A stretch of DNA of 64,000 nucleotides from Isoperla grammatica (Eukaryota > Arthropoda > Insecta > Plecoptera > Perlodidae): the NCBI GenBank assembly GCA_945910005.1, contig OX246741.1, positions 39,577,872 through 39,641,871 on the forward strand, given 5' to 3'. Positions 1 through 11,570 of this stretch are shown piece after piece. The notes under the pieces were generated by a model. That model had not been told where the DNA came from and did no database searches. It saw nothing but the letters and a program-made list of their open reading frames with translations. The stretch's first letter is position 1. Every line of letters begins with the position of its first letter. The translations under genes and the position numbers were made by a program.

Positions 1-552
1 ATCAAGTAGACCTTGTATGTGGTTTGTTATGATTGTGAAGTTTGAGGTTGTGTCAGTTTTATTTCTGGATGTGTTGACTTTCAATCAACCAATTTAGAGA
101 ATTAAAATATTAAAGATGAGGGACAGTAAAAAAAAACACGAGGGGGTAATTTCACTTCAGAAGAAAAGATTTTACTTGTTAATATCATTGAACGGTTCAG
201 GTATATTGTGGAAAACAAGAAAATGAATGGCAAAATTGCAAAAAATCCTGGTAGGTGGGATGAAAACGGATGGTGAAGTGAAATTAGAAGATTGTTACTG
301 ACGTGAAAATTGTTATTTATTTATATTCTCATTTAAAAAGAAACATGTTTTACCGTTTTCCAAAGATCAAATTAAGAAATGTGAAAAGTTCTTCATTTTC
401 ATCAGAAAAGGCATCAACTACATCGTGATCAACATAACCTATTCTCCGAGCAGCCATCTTTTCATAACGGTAACTGTCAGTTATCGCTTAACAGGCACCT
501 GATCTATCAGTTAGTTTACTTGTCAGATAGGATCAAATTTACTTGCCAGTTA
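1..552. other. Non-coding flank, nothing recognised
   Basis: AT-rich sequence without a convincing reading frame, RNA gene or repeat boundary. The last 80 bases contain several short CAGTTA-type words resembling those in the TIR element at 58558-59498, which may mean an old related copy lies here, but I cannot delimit it. Confidence 0.4.
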
Positions 553-700
553 TGCTACGTTTACAGCTACGCGTTGCGAGCGAAGCGAGGGCGCGAGCTC
601 CAATCAGCGGCCGAGTTTGTAACTTCTTTGCATGAAACTCGGCCGCTGATTGGAGCTCGCGCCCTCGCTTCGCTCGCAACGCGTAGCTGTAAACGTAGCA
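553..700. repeat. Perfect 66-bp inverted repeat (foldback/MITE-like)
   Basis: The arms 553-618 and 635-700 are exact reverse complements over 66 bases, separated by a 16-base loop. The arms are GC-rich with a TTGCGAGCGAAGCGAGGGCG core. Perfect identity implies recent origin or gene conversion. The small reading frames across it on both strands are a by-product of the palindrome. No clear target-site duplication is visible. Confidence 0.93.
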
Positions 701-830
701 TTAGGCTAACTGACGGTGGAAATACACCAAAGTTGGAGTACCTGGCAGTTAAATTTACTTTCCACTTTAACTGGACATTGAAATACCGGGCCTGTAATGT
801 ATAAAGGACATACATACATACATCTTTCTT

Positions 831-890
831 TTATATATATATAAGATAAGATAAGATAAGATAAGATAAGAAGAAGATAGAAGAAGATAG
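831..890. repeat. (ATAAG)n / TA-rich simple repeat
   Basis: A TA run is followed by six ATAAG units (841-870) and decayed GAAGATA units. Ordinary microsatellite. Confidence 0.9.
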
Positions 891-1270
891 ATATGTTAAA
901 ATCAGTCAAAATATTAAATGAAAACGGTTTCGTGGTTTTACAACGAATTATTCTATTGGTGGGCATTTAAGACTTATGCTCAATCACAGACAAGCTTATT
1001 AGACCTACCATGTTCACACTAGGCGTCACATTATGCCTAAGCCAATCAAAACGAAGCTGTGACGTGGAGACGGCCTGCTGGTCAGAGCCAGTCGAGCACA
1101 ATTTTTTACCCTCGCGCAACGGACGTCCACCTGTAGAACGCTGTCATTAAATTAACTATTCGGGCGTAAATAACTAGAAATACGTATCTAGTGTTGATAA
1201 TACCTATCCTACAGACAATTGAGCGTTCATTTAGTGAGGTGTCAATAAGTGATGTCAATGTCATATTATT

Positions 1271-1396
1271 GGTCGGTGCACAATAGCCCGGGAAGGAGCT
1301 CCGGTAACGGTAACGAGAAAGTTCGCTATAATTTAACATTGCCCGGTAACGTTAACGCTAACGGGAAGCTCCTTCCCGGGCTATTGTGCACCGACC
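1271..1396. mobile_element. 126-bp hairpin MITE
   Basis: The left end GGTCGGTGCACAATAGCCCG at 1271 is matched by its reverse complement ending at 1396. The first 30 bases of each arm are identical and the arms stay similar for about 45 bases. Both sides are flanked by ATT, a possible 3-bp target duplication. Non-coding. Confidence 0.75.
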
Positions 1397-1887
1397 ATTC
1401 AACTTAAGAGTTTAGTGACGATTTCAAACTTGGCAACTAGCCCTAGGCTGCCAAATTCAAGCCAAGCAGCGGATTATTCAAATGGAGTTACACACCTGTC
1501 ACAATAAGGTATTGTACCTCATACCATGTTTTAATTGTAGTACTATACATGTAGTTGTGACTAGTGACATGGCTGTACTAGGCCCGCGATATAACATGAA
1601 CTATTGTGACTAAAAGGACGGTGGCTTGAGTTACGCCAATAGGCCTACAAGGCTAATTCGCTGGGGCCAAAAACGTTCTAACTTCACTTCAATTGCATTG
1701 AAACTATAACTCACGGCTATTCAATCTATTTACTTAGTTATAACTAATAAATACTCGTGATTGTTGTGATTTGACAAGTGAACGGGGAACGATTGAAACA
1801 ACAAGAAATGTGCACGAAACTCGTTGGAAGCGATAATGTTCGATTTCATAGGCGCCATCTTGTTTTAAACGGAGAATCTTATCACAT

Positions 1888-2580
1888 TAGGTCTGTTCGT
1901 TCTGTAGTAGCAGTCGCACTGCAGGAGGCGAGTTGGAGCAAAGACATATGACGTCATAGGAGTTGGTAGCACATTGGAGTAGTTTATAAAAACGAACGGT
2001 TTTGTAGCAGATTTTGTTGCGCGGCAAATAAGTTCTCAATTTCCTTGAGATACCACCATCAATCTCGAGCTACTGAATAGAATATTTCATAGAATAATAG
2101 TATTAAAATGTCCCTGCAGGCCAAGTATCACACTATTAAACTCGAAAGACAAGAGTAATTGTTATTTACAGTAGGGCCTAGGCCAACTCATTGGTGAGAG
2201 GTTTGGGACAATCCACTAGGTCTAGAGTGTAGAAAACACTATTATTTTATATAAATTTAAAATGTATACTAAGCATCAAACTCATTTGCACTATCAAATA
2301 TGTAATGGCCATCTACTATTTCTGGGCCATTCTCTCCACAAGCAATCTTGCACACTTCTCCATCCATAATAATTACGCGCCTTTTTGCAACCTGCTTCAA
2401 CTTTACTGAAAGCGCTCCACCTCTCGAGTAGGAGCACTTTCAGTAGAATTGTAGCAGCTACCATTTCGTAATCGAACACTTTTGTAGTAGCGCCAACTTA
2501 CTACCAAAGCGTCTGCTCCCATAGAACGAACGCTTTTGTAGTACTGTCGCACATTGTAGTAGACAGAACGAACAGACCTA
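1888..2580. mobile_element. TIR element, ~690 bp
   Basis: An 18-bp perfect terminal inverted repeat, TAGGTCTGTTCGTTCTGT, begins at 1888 and its complement ends at 2580. The interior shows repeated GTAGTAG/TTTTGTAGTA words and a minus-strand open stretch ending near 2264 that reads as about 40 residues behind an acceptor-like TTTCAG near 2400. That could be a last transposase exon, but I do not recognise the protein. The superfamily is unresolved: the flanks share only TA. Confidence 0.7.
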
Positions 2581-3082
2581 TTAAAGAATGCGGGCGTTGA
2601 AATCTCCAACCGGTCTAGGTAGGTAGGATCTCTTTAAAACCTGTTTTACCGGTCCAGTTTTCTTTTCAGCTATTATTGAATACAATAATGGACAGTGTAA
2701 ATCTGGTTTTAGGCATACGATTCAACTGCAACAACCGCGTCAACGATTTTGGTGGTGGGTTCAAGGTTATTGTTGGTTCCTTCACGTCTCCGTAAATTCC
2801 GTTCCAATACTTTGCGAACGATTGTTGAAGATGAAGGACAGTTGACAAACGTGCCTCTGGCTTTGGGTGGGATTCGAACCCCCGCCCCTATTGCTCACAA
2901 GTGTATTGGTCACTGTACACAGAAACAGTGGCTGTGTTATCGCAGTAAAACTGAATTTAGAACCAGACGAAATTATCATGTATGCTACCATTTACAAGAC
3001 GTGTATTATTTTAAAATATTAATTGATTTCGGTTTCGCATAAAAATATCCATTCAGAAAATATGATCTAAACTAAAAGTCGG

Positions 3083-4029
3083 GGTAATTATGGCCAGGAG
3101 CTGATTCCTTTTGAACTCACTTTTTTCATTGAAAAACGTCGAAGTTTTGTTTGAAGTGTTATTTTTATTGTTCAATGTTTAATTGCCTTTATTTTGATGT
3201 ACATTATGATATAGTATTTACTTTTGAAAGTTATTAAATGATTGTTAAAGTTTTTATGGTAAAAGTTTACACCTTCTTCCATGTTATCCGCTTCGTGTTC
3301 GTTGCAGTGCTGCCAATCTACAACGTATGAAACCTAGAATTGCGCACAATTTTTGGGGAGTCGGTTAAGGCCAGGATGGGTGACACTGAATCAAAGTGAC
3401 TTTGCCCAGCTACCTGACATCCCACGAAATTCGGTTAGGTTAGGGGATCAGGTTGAGGATTGCCCACGAAAGTAAGTACGGTTATTGGCTCTGGTTATAG
3501 CTCCAGTCGGCCTCATGAATCAAAAATTGTGCGCAATTCTAGGTTGATATGTTGGCATAGTGTCACCAATCCTGGCCTAAGTCGAGACTACAATTTTTGA
3601 TTCATGAGGCCGACTGGAGCTATAACCACAGCCAATAACCGTACTAACTTTCGTGGGCAATCCTCAACCTGATCCCCTAACCTAACCGAATTTCGTGGGA
3701 TGTCAGGTAGCTGGGCAAAGTCACTTTGATTCAGATGTAGGGTTTTTTTATGTACTTACGTTGGTAGCACACTTCTTGTGTGCTCCGAACAGCTGCTGCG
3801 CACTCGTACGTACGCCATATTGCCATATTTAACGTGATTGTGTTGTCAAATCGATGCATCTTCAAAATGATAATTTAATATGAAAGAAGATACTATTTGT
3901 ATTGAAAATCACTGTAGCTTACAGATAAATAATGAAATAACAATTATGTACTACGCAAATGATCAATATCGCAAAGGAATACAGAAAAAAAGTGAGTTCA
4001 AAAGGAATCAGCTCCTGGCCATAATTACC
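3083..4029. mobile_element. Nested foldback element with long inverted repeats
   Basis: Outer arms of 44 bases (3083-3126 and 3986-4029) are reverse complements. Inside lies a second palindrome with arms 3386-3530 and 3590-3734 that match at 143 of 145 positions around a 59-base loop. A third inverted pair (3333-3354 with 3522-3543) shows that the inner loop is partly an inverted copy of the left flank. No transposase is visible. Confidence 0.8.
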
Positions 4030-4136
4030 GAAGTCGGAGTCTACTTTTGTGTTTATGCAGTTGAGTGTGTGTACAGTAGTAGGTACTTATTTTTACTTTT
4101 ATTGTAATTAAGACCAGTGTAGGGCACAATGCCCTC

Positions 4137-4335
4137 TTTAGCCTGATGAGTGGTGATTCGTGAATGATAATGAGGAAGGGAGGAGGGGAAGCCTGGTACC
4201 GGCACGTAGGCTACTCCTGTCGAAACAGAAGATAGTAGTGTGTGCACGGTATCATGTTTATTAGTCTTAAGGCTGATGAGTGATGATTGGTGAATGATAA
4301 TGAGGAAGAGAGGAGGGGAAGCCTGGTACCGGTGC
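4137..4335. repeat. Tandem/segmental short duplication
   Basis: A ~65-base block containing GATAATGAGGAAG and AAGCCTGGTACCGG occurs at 4142-4205 and again at 4268-4335. Its right-hand partner (GCACGTAG...CTACTCCTGTCGAAACAG) occurs at 4201-4235 and 4604-4640. The second unit is interrupted by the TIR element at about 4330-4597. Confidence 0.7.
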
Positions 4336-4597
4336 AACAGAATATCTTTACCATTGGAATATTATTACTCAGATTGCGTTACACGTTGCGAAGCGAACTT
4401 CAGAAGAAAACGTGGGGTCTCAAAATAACCTTAACCTAACCTAACCTAACGTTACCTAACTTATCCTAACATAACCTAACTAACCCAATTTAATCTTAGT
4501 ATAACGTAGCTTAACCTTTTCTTTGTTCGCAACGTGTAACGGCTGCTTGAGTGAGCGCGGGTATTAGTAATGATGGGCTATGCGTAAAGATATTCCA
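4330..4597. mobile_element. Small TIR element carrying CCTAA repeats
   Basis: Nested inverted repeats: CGTTACACGTTGCGAA (4377-4392) pairs with 4526-4541, and AATATCTTTAC near 4331 pairs with GTAAAGATATT near 4585. The element sits inside a duplicated block, whose halves resume on both sides. Its centre holds the telomere-like tract listed separately. Confidence 0.6.
4426..4490. repeat. Degenerate CCTAA (telomere-like) tract
   Basis: About ten copies of CCTAA/CTTAA variants occur in a row with interruptions. TTAGG is the telomere unit of many arthropods. Here the tract is short and enclosed by inverted repeats, so it is more likely a transposed or internal repeat than a chromosome end. Confidence 0.6.
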
Positions 4598-5314
4598 ATA
4601 CACCGGCACGTAGCCTACTCCTGTCGAAACAGTAGGTAGTAGTGTGTGCACAGTACCATGTTTATGCATTTATTTCCTCTCATCTAACGTTTACATGGTA
4701 GGACTGATTGCGGCATTTATGTACAGTTGTGCGTTCTAGGCAGGTTGGGCCATGTGTCTGTTCCAAGGTATTTACAAGCTATTTCATTATAAGACAAGCT
4801 ATTTAGATGACACGAACCACCGCTACGGCATCAGAATAAAGTGTCTTCATAGTTATTAATTACAATCTAATGAGTGCTTGTCACTGTCTTATCTAGAGCT
4901 AGAATTGTGCTACTTCAATTACTATTTAGCGCCGCCGTAATGGGCGTGGTTGATGATGCATTTTTCTTGTACAAAACCATCGATACAGATTCGAATCCCC
5001 GCTTGGGAATGGATGTAATAAATAAGGTATTATATTAACCCCCCACTCTCGTCTAGATTAACCTAGTTGCCAATATTACTGTCGATGAGGTACGTAAAGC
5101 CAAGAATCCAAGTGTCAGCATGCAGGTGCAGTGTGACTGACTAGGCCCTAAATGTTTATCGAGGCGCGGTTGATGATTGGTTGGGTTGAGATGTCACGCT
5201 CTCACTCGGCACTCGCAGACGACGTTGCGTACTCTCGGGTAAAATAAAAATAGGGACCACATGTCTTGTGAAGTCTACATGCGTCCGCATTGTTGCCGAT
5301 ACGGGCGTGGTTAA

Positions 5315-5932
5315 TGGCGTTTTCCAATGGCCGCACTGGACTGCACTGAGTGCGCACCGAAAAAGTTCTTGCTGTTCCAATGACCGCACTGAGTGCGGTT
5401 TTTCGTATTCCAATGGCAGTGTGCACCGCACGAGTGCGCACTGACCCGCACTGAAAATGGCTACGCGTGACGCGCGCAAATTAATTCTGCTAATGGATAT
5501 TTTAGAATCTTCGGACAGCAGTGACGATGACATGATAGTAGAGTTACTAGCCAATGATAAGGAAGCCAAACCAAAAGTTTCTGGATTTATTCCAGACGTT
5601 GTACATAACTACTCTGATGAAGAGGTAAGCACTTGTCTAGTCATAGGCCTACATAACCTTAAAAAGCCTAGACCTAGAATGTCATTTGTGACATTGCTTT
5701 CATTTGGGCGTACATGGTAGCCTAGACTGGGTCTGCAACCCGGTCTATGGGTTTCAATGATCCAAATCATATGCCGATAGGTGTGGTTGGTTTCGTGTGT
5801 GCCGCCCAAACCGACGCACTCAACTTGAAACGTGTTCCAATGAGGTTCGCACTGACAACAAACCCAATGCAGTGCATGTCGTCACAGGTGACGTTTCAGT
5901 GCGCACTCAGTGCCGTCCATTGGAAAACGCCA
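5315..5932 (+). mobile_element. PIF-Harbinger deletion derivative, 618 bp
   Basis: The terminal inverted repeat TGGCGTTTTCCAATGG (5315-5330) is matched by its complement ending at 5932. The element is flanked on both sides by TAA (5312-5314 and 5933-5935), the TWA-type target duplication typical of PIF-Harbinger. Sub-terminal parts contain repeated CACTGAGTGCGCAC words. Only one exon of a coding region survives inside, so the copy is non-autonomous. Confidence 0.82.
5457..5624 (+). pseudogene. First exon of a Harbinger-type nuclease (fragment)
   Basis: An ATG at 5457 opens 56 codons that run to a strong splice donor (GAG|GTAAGC, exon end 5624, phase 0). The peptide has a basic start, then an acidic LLMDILESSDSSDDDMIVEL stretch and a KPK-containing tail. 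Leucine/acidic N-termini of this kind are common in HARBI1-like transposase genes. The downstream exons with the helix-turn-helix and the DDE nuclease are absent because the element ends at 5932. Assignment rests mainly on the surrounding Harbinger TIR and TAA target duplication rather than on a conserved motif. Confidence 0.5.
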
Positions 5933-5935
5933 TAA

Positions 5936-6412
5936 GTAACATGACACATAAACAGACTTAGGTAAGGTGACCATTCTCGTCCAGTAGCCTACAATTCACT
6001 AGACTGAGTGACAGTATATTCTGTCTCATCGACAGAGCCAGTTCGATTGGTTAGCGGACATAACGTCCAATACTTTTGGTCAAATAAATAATTCGTCCAA
6101 TAAATATGGTCCATTCCAAGTGGTCCAGGGGAAATGGTCCATTGCATAAGGTCCAATCATGGATATGGTCCAATCATGAATATGGTCCATTAAATTTCAT
6201 CAAGTGAATCACCGTGGATATAGCACTTAACAATAAGCTACCTAAATTCAAGAAAAGTTTTCAAAGTTTAATGTATTGTAGCAAGTTGCTAAGTTACAGG
6301 AGGTTTCAGAGTTTTTCAGTATTTGAAACGACGACACAGTACACGAAAATGACGAAATTTCCTTAGGGGCAAATATTATTTTAAATTATGGGTGAATATA
6401 TCTATATAATAT
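5936..6412. other. Non-coding spacer
   Basis: Contains a run of GGTCCA-type words (6057-6200, e.g. GGTCCAAT, TGGTCCATT) that looks like a decayed short tandem repeat. No gene seen. Confidence 0.4.
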
Positions 6413-6854
6413 GTGGGTGAAATAGTTTACTCCCAAAAGGGAAAACCCATGCTTTTACTTGATCAGTTTTCCTATCATTTTCATTCATTTAGTAAAGACA
6501 GGCAAACACGGTACTGGAGGTGCGAGGAGCAGCTTACGTGCAATGCACGATGCACAACCAAGGCAGACCTAAACAACATTACAGCAGTTCTGAAGAACGG
6601 AAAAGAAAGTCACCAGCACACGGCCAACGTTGCAGGTGAAGTGAGGAAGGTCTCAAATGCTTTAAAACGCACAGCAGAAGAACATTCTAATGCTCCGCCA
6701 GCTCAAATATTAAGGACAGTCATGGGGGATATACACGATGAAGGTTCCAGGAAGGAATACTATGAAACGGCAAATTAATCGTTTGCAAAACAAACATAGG
6801 TCTAGGCCTGAAAATCCTACATCATTACAAAATATCAACCTTCCACCGGTGTAG
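6413..6854 (+). pseudogene. FLYWCH-type zinc-finger protein fragment
   Basis: The reading frame from 6413 (GTG, no in-frame ATG; a TAA lies just upstream at 6407) gives 121 residues with a clear FLYWCH-type finger: YSQKGKP near the start, then HFHSFSKD, TRYWRC (the YWC part), CNAR, and a final HQH. A basic/helical stretch follows. The continuation typical of FLYWCH/MULE-linked proteins, KRQINRLQN...PENPTSLQNINLPP, is present in another frame and ends at 6852-6854, so there is a frameshift near 6755. FLYWCH modules are DNA- or protein-binding and are often associated with Mutator-like transposons. With no start codon and a frameshift this is a dead, probably element-derived copy. Confidence 0.75.
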
Positions 6855-7918
6855 GCCTACTGTGTAACTGTGTGAAATGATATGGGTTTGGGTTTGGACT
6901 TTTTTTCAAGTTGGGCCAATTTGTTAGTTGGACCATAATGGTTTTGGACATTAATACATGGACGAAGTATGGGCTTGGACTATTTTTCAAGTTGGACCAA
7001 TTTGTAAGTGGCACTACAACATTTTTGGAGGTTTTGAATTGGACGATTTGTCCTGTAAGCGTTCGATTCCCGGCATGCACGATAGAGCAATCCTGACAGT
7101 GGGGTTCACTCAGTCGTGAATGGATTATAAATAAATTACATTCTTGAATGCAATTAAAGCTTTTGAATGAATGGACGTAAATGTATACTTGTAAAAATGA
7201 TTTCAAACAAACTCGACATTAAATACTCTCCCTGAGACAGAAATATATCTAGCCATCCATAGCCCTACCCATTCATTGTCAATTCTTATTTCAGATGCAA
7301 CACAATCGACAACATATACAATATTGGAGCAGAGTGACAATTACGGACCAACTTCACTTTCCAGTTCGTACAAGACGGGACTCAATTCGAGCAAGGAGAA
7401 TAAGATAAGGTAACAACCTTATTCTAAAAACAAAATAGGCCTACATGATTTAATTAAAGACACATATTGTCAGGTGAAAATTTGAATTCAATTTAGAGAG
7501 AAATCAAGGAAAACATAACGACGTGTTAACACAACATTGGTTTGTATCGCCGGATTCTAGATTATAATTTTATTCATTTATTTATTTATATATTGCTATC
7601 ATTCTTTATTTGGTACTTTATTTCTTTATGTCTTTATTTCTTTATTTCTTTAATGTCTATCCTATTCACATATAAAAACTGATTTTTAACTTTGAAATAA
7701 AACTAAAGTCGCGAAGGGCCTAGACATTAAATTTAAGCTAAAAAAATAAATGAAAAGTAAGGCACTACGTAACATAGGCCTAAGTACAGCATGTGTATAT
7801 CCAACCGGATTATAGCCTATATTCTCCTTACTTAGCTGTCTAATAGTTGGTTTTTAGTTATGCTTGGTTATAGCAGATGACAATTTTTGCGCCTAGTGGC
7901 ATCGGATTTGTTTTCTGT
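6855..7918. other. Spacer with SINE-like piece and left copy of a duplicated segment
   Basis: Around 7050 the GTTCGATTCCCGGC word resembles a tRNA B box and is followed by a TGAATGGATTATAAATAAAT-type tail, so a tRNA-derived SINE tail is likely. The stretch 7290-7425 begins with an acceptor-like TTATTTCAG and is clearly similar to 14180-14310 on the far side of the satellite. 7560-7660 is T/ATTT-rich. Confidence 0.45.
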
Positions 7919-8307
7919 AACCCGCCGTTGTGGAGAAGTACATGGCAACGGATGGGATAGTATAACCCGCCGTTGTGGAGAAGTACATGGATAAGATGTG
8001 ATAGTATAACCCGCCATTGTGGAGAAGTACATGTCATAGGATGGGATAGTATAACCCGCCGTTGTGGAGAAGTACATGGCGTAGGATGGGTGTGTACCCG
8101 CCGTTGTGAAGAAGTACATTGCATAGGATGGGATAGTATAACCCACCGTTGTGGAGAAGTACATGGATAAGATGGGATAGTATAACCCGCCGTTGTGAAG
8201 AAGAACATAGCATAGGATGGGTATCTAACCCACTGTTGTGGAGAAGTACATGGCATAGGATGGGTGTGTACCCGCCGTTGTGAAGAAGTACATGGCATAG
8301 GATGGGA
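7919..8307. repeat. 45-bp satellite array, block 1
   Basis: About nine tandem units of 45 bp whose core is AACCCGCCGTTGTGGAGAAG followed by TACATGGCATAGGATGGGAT. Because 45 is divisible by three and the unit lacks stops in several frames, long artificial reading frames appear on both strands; they are not genes. The block stops abruptly at the hAT element. Confidence 0.97.
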
Positions 8308-9816
8308 CAGTGGCGGCCCGACCATACAAATTTGGGGCCATGGCCCCGCGAGCGTTAAGGAGTGGGTGGGTGGGTGGGTGGGTGGGTAGGTAGGTATAGT
8401 TGGTCGAAACCATAAATTAAAAAGGTTATTGGAAAACAAAAGGAGTTGTAAAGAATATGATTATGCCTATCTACAGAATACTAATACAGAAACACTTCTA
8501 ATACAACAACTTTGCGTAAAATAGAGTACAAAATCATCTTTCCTTAAAAGCCAAAACGATTTACAAACAAAACACTCTAATTGCGCGCTTAAAAGAAAAT
8601 AGAGGGCCGTGCCTGTAGCGAGCGTCCTATTACTGTCCACCCCTAATGGACTACCCTAATAATACTATCATGTGAAAAAGACATTAAGATCGACATCGAC
8701 GCTGCAATTGATGAGTTCACTTCCAGGTCTACACTGCTCTCCAAAATTCTGCTGTTTAAATAAGTGTCAAAATCACAAGTGCTCCTTCTGTTTGGCCAAC
8801 TTGTATACTTTGCCATTTTTATGAAAATATCAGAGTTTTCATGAGTGAACTTTTAACCTGCGTTTAACATTACGAAATATAGACCTGCACCAACATGAAA
8901 GAAATATTATCATAAGCGTAGTGCCATTATGTTTATAAAATACCATTAACTTTTTTTCATAATCAGGTGAAATCAGATTCAAGTTTAGCAATGTCATTTG
9001 TAAATATTAAACATATTCATTTTGTTACGCCGATGACTTAAGTTTCAATTTTTAAAGGTGTGTAAAAAACGTGAAATAACCACCTTTGGTGGCCGTGGCA
9101 TCGCCCCACAACTCTCCTGACTTCGAATCTTCACCCCATCCCATTACGCCATTATGAATACTGTCTAGAATACCTAAATGCGTATATACTGATAAAATCC
9201 AGTAATCTTGTTTTAAATCTCATATTAATTGTCTACAATAAATAAATAGTCAATATTACATAACACGAATAAAATTAATCATTTAGAATTTAAATATTAC
9301 CATGTATATTGGTGAAGTCAGTAATAGTATTTGGCGCTTGCTTACTGTCGGCTCACCAACGTTTCAATTATAATTATGTTTTTAGTACCACATTTGTGTT
9401 AATTAACAACACATAATTTTATTGGAACAACTTTTCTTTTTATTTCATTCTAAACTAATAACGTGTTATGAACATTTTCCACCCCTCCCTCTCAATCCTA
9501 TTCAATTTCAAAGAATCGAAAATATGAAATTATTTAAGAGCCATGCATCTATGCATGACACTTACAATGGAAGAAAACCTGAAAAGCAAACACGAGTTAC
9601 ACATTTCCAGACTGCCTCTACTCCTCTACAAACGCTTAAATCCACATTAAAAAAACTCTACAAAAATTTTCGCCTGCGGCGCTGTTGTGGGGGGCGTCCC
9701 CCCCCCCCACACCCCCCATTCATTCGCACGCGAAGTCGATTTCCACGCAGTCGGTGGTGGGTGGTATATGCTACGAATTTGGCCCCGGGCATATCAAGGG
9801 GGTCGGGCCGCCACTG
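8308..9816. mobile_element. hAT-type non-autonomous element, 1,509 bp, inserted in satellite
   Basis: The TIR CAGTGGCGGCCCGACC starts at 8308 and its exact complement ends at 9816. The 8-bp target duplication GGATGGGA lies at 8300-8307 and 9817-9824; both are part of the satellite unit, so the insertion point is exact. An 8-bp duplication and a CAGTGGCG terminus are hallmarks of the hAT superfamily. The interior has a GTGGG run (8362-8395), a C-run near 9698 and AT-rich unique sequence, but no transposase motif. The reading frames across it are spurious. Confidence 0.92.
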
Positions 9817-11570
9817 GGATGGGATAGTATAACGCGCCGTTGTGAAGAAGAACATGGCATAGGATGGGATAGTATAACCCGGCGTTGTAAAGAAGTACAT
9901 GGCATAGGATGGGATAGTATAACCCGGCGTTGTGGAGAAGTACATAGCATAGGATGGGATAGTATAACCCGCCGTTGCAAAGAAGTACATGGCATAGGAT
10001 GGGATAGTATAACCCGGCGTTGTGGAGAAGTACATGGCATAGGATGGGATAGTATAACCCGGCGTTGTGGAGAAGTACATAGCATAGGATGGGATAGTAT
10101 AACCCGCCGTTGCAAAGAAGTACATGGCATAGGATGGGATAGTATAACCCGCCGTTGTGGAGAAGTACATGGCATAGGATGGGATAGTATAACCCGCCGT
10201 TGTGGAGAAGTACATAGCATAGGATGGGTATCTAACCCACTGTTGTGGAGAAGTACATGGAATAGGATGGGTGTGTACCCGGCGTTGTGGAGAAGTACAT
10301 GGCATAGGATGGGATAGTATAACCCGCCGTTGTGTAGAAGTACATGTCATAGGATGGGATAGTATAACCCGGCGTTGTAAAGAAGTACATGGCATAGGAT
10401 GGGATAGTATAACCCGCCGTTGTGGAGAAGTACATGGCATAAGATAGGAAAGTATAACCCGCGGTTGTGGAGAAGTACATGGCATAGGATAAGTATGTAA
10501 CCCGCTCTAGTGGAGAAGTACATGGCATAGGATGAGATAGTATAACCCGCGGTGAGGAAAAGTACATGGCATAGGATGAGTATGTAACCCGCTGTTTTGG
10601 ATATGGGATAGTATAACCCGCCGTTGTGAAGAAGTACATGGCATAGGATGGGATAGTATAACCCGCCGTTGTGGAGAAGTACATGTTATAGGATGGCATA
10701 GCATAACCCGCCGTTGTGGAGAAGTACATTGCATAAGATGGGGTAGTACAACCCGCGGTTGTGAAGAAGTACATGGAATAGGATAAGTATGTAACCCGCT
10801 TTTGTGGAGAAGTACATGGCTTAGGATGAGATAGTATAACCCGCCGTTGTGGAGAAGTACATGGCATAGGATAAGTATGTAACCCGCTGTTGTGGAGAAG
10901 TACATGGCATAGGATGGGATAGTATAACCCGCCGTTGTGAAGAAGTACATGGCAAAGGATGGGATAGTATAACTCGCCGTTGTGGAGAAGTACATGGCAT
11001 AGGAGAAGATAGTATAACCCGCCGTTGTGGAGAAGTACATGGCATTGGATGAGTATGTAACCCGCTGTTGTGTCAAAGTACATGGCATAGGATGGGATAG
11101 TATAACCCGCTCTTGTAGAGAAGTACATGGCATAGGATGAGTATGTTACTCGCTCTTGTGGAGAAGTACATGGCATAGGATGATTATGTAACCCGCTCTT
11201 GTCGAGAGGTACATGGCATAGGATGAGTATGTAACCCGCTGTTGTGGAGAAGTACATGGCATAGGATAAGTGTGTACCTGCCTTTGTCGAGAAGTACATG
11301 GCATAGGATTAGTATGTAACCAGCTGTTGTGGAGAAGTTCATGGCATAGGATGGGTGTGTACCCGCCGTTGTGGAGAAGTACATGGCAAAGGATGGGATA
11401 GTATAACCCGCCGTTGTGGAAAAGTACATGGCATAGGATGGGATAGTATAACCAGCCGTTGTGGAGAAGCACATGGCAAAGGATGAGTATGTAACCCACT
11501 GTTGTGGAGAAGTACATGGCATAGGATGGGATAGTATAACCCGCCGTTGCAAAGAAGTACATGGCATAGG
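9817..11570. repeat. 45-bp satellite array, block 2
   Basis: About 39 units of the same 45-bp family as 7919-8307. Sub-variants alternate, for example GGATGGGATAGTAT versus GGATGAGTATGTAACCCGCT, and neighbouring groups of units repeat in order (9843-9980 and 9996-10115), which shows local block duplication. Reading frames of up to 355 codons here are by-products of the period. Confidence 0.97.
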
